DNA of 64,000 nucleotides from an uncultured Ruminococcus sp. Its GTDB lineage: Bacteria; Bacillota; Clostridia; Oscillospirales; Ruminococcaceae. The number at the start of each line of letters is the position of its first letter. Within the stretch, counting starts at the first letter, position 1. Location of the stretch: contig CASEUJ010000038.1 of assembly GCA_949291125.1 (NCBI GenBank), forward strand, positions 1 to 64,000, read 5' to 3'. The position numbers and the translations under genes were made by a program. Positions 62,022 to 64,000 of the stretch are shown piece by piece. The notes beneath the pieces were generated by a model. That model had not been told where the DNA came from. It worked only from the letters and a program-made list of their open reading frames with translations, and did not search any database.

Positions 62022-64000
62022 ATGAGAATCGCAAAGTCGACAGAGATCATCGCAAACAACAGTAGAGCCGGACGGATGAAAGGATATCTGCTGATCTCAT
62101 TTCTGGTTCCATTTTTCCTGTTGGGTGCTGCTTTTGTATTACAGGGTATTCACCCATTCGGCGAGAAACAAGTTCTGGTGACAGATCTCTGGCACCAATA
62201 TTATCCGTTCTTGCGGCTTCTTCACGAAAAGCTGCAAAGCGGCGGATCGCTGCTTTATAGCTGGGAATCCGGCATGGGCACAAACTTTCTGTCCATGATT
62301 GCATATTATGCCGCAAGTCCACTGAATCTGTTGACTGTGCTTGTCCCGGAACAGTTTCTGCGTGAAGCGACCGCTTTGTTGATCTTGATTAAAGTCGGGT
62401 TTGCCGGGTTGTTTTTTGCGTGCTTTTTGAAGGGTACATTTCAGCGCAATGATTTTTCCCTGTGCATTTTTTCCGTAATGTATGCGCTTTGTAGCTATAT
62501 TTTAGGGTATTACTGGAATATTATCTGGCTCGATACTGTAGCGCTTTTGCCGCTTGTGGTATTGGGATTGGTTTACCTGGTGCGCGACGGGAAATACCGG
62601 CTCTATGTGATCGCGCTTGGGCTTTCTCTCTTTACCAATTATTACATCGGGTTATTCACCTGCATTTTTGCGGTGATCGCCTACGTGTGCCTTTGTGTGT
62701 TCTATTTGCGCCCGCGTGATCTGCCGGGACGATGTGCCGCGATGCTGTTTAGTTCTTTGGGCGGCGGTGCATTGGCGGCGGTGCTGCTTCTTCCGGCGTA
62801 TTATGCGTTGCAGCTGACATATAATGTCCAGAATGTATTTCCAACGACGTTGGAATTTTATGAAAATTGGCGTGTATTGTTTTCCAATCTGTTTAGTTTT
62901 CATGCGCCGACAGCCAAAGAAGGGCTGCCGAATCTCGCGTGTGGGATGCTGCCGCTTGTCATGATCGGGCCGTTTTTACGTTCGGTGCAGATCCGCATCC
63001 GTGAAAAAGTGGCGGCAATTCTAGTGCTGGCGTTTCTCTTTGTCAGCTGTAACTGTAATATTCTTGATTATATCTGGCATGGGTTTCATTTCCCGAATAT
63101 GCTGCCGTTCCGGTTTTCATTTCTGTTTTCGTTTGTGCTGCTGACACTCGGGTATCGTGCATTTTTGTTGGTGTTGCAGGAAAAGCTGCATATGATTGAT
63201 ATTTTTGCGATGCTGGCAGTTGCAGTGATCCTCTATCTACTTTCATCTGGCGTTCAGGAAAAACGGGTTGCCTATTTTTCGATCGCAGTAGCAGTGTTGT
63301 ATATTCTGATCTTGCTGCTGCATTTTCGCGGGCTGCTTGGAAGACGCCTTTTGTATCTTGCGCTTTCTATTGTACTGGGATTTGAGATGTTTGAAAACAC
63401 CCAGCTTGGTGTGCAGGAGGTTTCGACTTCGGATTATGCCAGCTATCCCACCATGGCAGAAGCGGTTGCGGTTCTGAATGAGGATATTGCAAATGATTCA
63501 GATGATCTGTTTTACCGCACCGAGATGTCTTCGCAATATTCGCTGAACGATCCAGCGCTGTATGGATACCATGGGTTGTCGCAATTTTCGTCTACGGTCA
63601 ATGTCAATATCACCCGATGGATGCGCGCAATGGGATTGACAGCGTCTGAGGCAGGCAACCGCTATTACTACAATGGCTCGACGCCGATTACCAATCTCTT
63701 TTCTGATATCCATTATCTGATCAGCCGTTCCGGTGCCGTTAAAGACACGTTTCAGTGGGAACAGATCGCAGATGCATCCGGCAGCTTTGCCTATCGTAAT
63801 CGTTATGCACTGCCGCTGGGATTCTGTGTCCAGTCTTCGTTTGCGTCTTATGAGAGCGAACCAAATGGCAATCCGTTTGAAAACCAGAATACAATGTTCC
63901 GCCTTGCCACCGGGATCGAAACGCCGCTGTTTACCGCTGTTGAAGCAGAAGATACCACATGTATTGGTGCATCGGCTTCCTCCAATGGTAGCTATGGCAG
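62022..64000 (+). CDS. YfhO-family large membrane protein, cut by the window end
   Basis: The reading frame is open from ATG 62022 (AGAGGAG site 8-9 nt upstream) to the last base, 659 codons so far. It starts with a basic cytoplasmic stretch, then about a dozen membrane segments to near residue 460. A large extracytoplasmic region then begins, with FYRTEMSSQYSLNDPALYGYHGLSQFSS and a NITRWMRAMGL block. This is the YfhO (PF09586) pattern, linked to glycosylation of lipoteichoic acid or glycolipid processing. WNIIWLDTVALLPLVVLGL and NYYIGLF are typical. It is 15 nt after ecfT and likely co-transcribed. Confidence 0.85.
   Translation, partial: MRIAKSTEIIANNSRAGRMKGYLLISFLVPFFLLGAAFVLQGIHPFGEKQVLVTDLWHQYYPFLRLLHEKLQSGGSLLYSWESGMGTNFLSMIAYYAASPLNLLTVLVPEQFLREATALLILIKVGFAGLFFACFLKGTFQRNDFSLCIFSVMYALCSYILGYYWNIIWLDTVALLPLVVLGLVYLVRDGKYRLYVIALGLSLFTNYYIGLFTCIFAVIAYVCLCVFYLRPRDLPGRCAAMLFSSLGGGALAAVLLLPAYYALQLTYNVQNVFPTTLEFYENWRVLFSNLFSFHAPTAKEGLPNLACGMLPLVMIGPFLRSVQIRIREKVAAILVLAFLFVSCNCNILDYIWHGFHFPNMLPFRFSFLFSFVLLTLGYRAFLLVLQEKLHMIDIFAMLAVAVILYLLSSGVQEKRVAYFSIAVAVLYILILLLHFRGLLGRRLLYLALSIVLGFEMFENTQLGVQEVSTSDYASYPTMAEAVAVLNEDIANDSDDLFYRTEMSSQYSLNDPALYGYHGLSQFSSTVNVNITRWMRAMGLTASEAGNRYYYNGSTPITNLFSDIHYLISRSGAVKDTFQWEQIADASGSFAYRNRYALPLGFCVQSSFASYESEPNGNPFENQNTMFRLATGIETPLFTAVEAEDTTCIGASASSNGSYG

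Overview
The window looks like a chromosomal segment of a low-to-mid GC, anaerobic, cellulolytic Clostridium-class Firmicute, most likely a Ruminococcus-type Oscillospiraceae. The pointers are a family-9 glycoside hydrolase with a Thr-rich linker and C-terminal dockerin (cellulosome-type), many low-potential iron-sulfur redox proteins, HemZ, an ECF transporter core, and promoters of near-consensus sigma-A type, most with a 17-nt spacer. Assignment to Ruminococcus is inference; there is no 16S rRNA here.

Region by region. 1-2.1 kb: tRNA-Leu(UAA), a small membrane protein and an S24-type repressor. 2.1-12.4 kb: fumarase, then a nine-gene run encoding HdrB, HdrC, HdrA, an MvhD/FlxD-like protein, FlxC-, FlxB- and FlxA-like NAD(P)H/iron-sulfur proteins, and the iron-sulfur and flavoprotein subunits of a fumarate reductase with no membrane anchor gene. 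Together these read as a soluble, probably electron-bifurcating NADH:fumarate reductase making succinate; this is the most interesting system in the window. 12.4-15.3 kb: a P-type cation ATPase behind a probable yybP-ykoY (manganese) riboswitch. 15.5-22 kb: recJ, relA/spoT, an MBL-fold hydrolase and hemZ in one operon. 22-26.5 kb: galK, galE and two uncharacterised membrane proteins. 26.5-30.2 kb: folA, a DnaC-like loader overlapping a phage-type replisome organiser with internal tandem repeats, a 22-bp perfect palindrome, and a GH25 lysozyme, probably a degraded or domesticated phage module. 30.2-36.2 kb (minus strand): flavin reductase, dockerin-bearing GH9 cellulase, a peptide-binding lipoprotein and a YeiH-family transporter. 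36.5-39.1 kb: a phosphatase, an orphan structured RNA candidate with a perfect promoter, and glutamate dehydrogenase. 39.2-41 kb: a small redox locus controlled by a divergent HxlR regulator. 41.1-45.6 kb (minus): DUF951, prfA, tsaC/sua5, coaE and an M18 aminopeptidase. 45.9-53.3 kb: S1-domain protein, YitT, amidase, NAD synthetase with a structured leader, phosphoglycerate mutase and an orphan Cache-type sensor. 53.4-64 kb: pheA (minus), ruvCAB, glmM, a methyltransferase, ecfA1-A2-T, and a YfhO-family membrane protein cut by the window end.

Physiologically the genes fit a fibre-degrading anaerobe: cellulase releases sugars, galK/galE handle galactose, fumarase plus the Hdr-Flx-Frd set dispose of reducing power as succinate, and GDH assimilates ammonium. 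Three 5' leaders (fumC, nadE, P-type ATPase) and one stand-alone transcript (37.2 kb) carry structure that suggests RNA-level regulation.

Feature starts were chosen by ribosome binding site spacing, and several differ from the longest open frame. All functional names are from motif recognition by eye; no database search was run.
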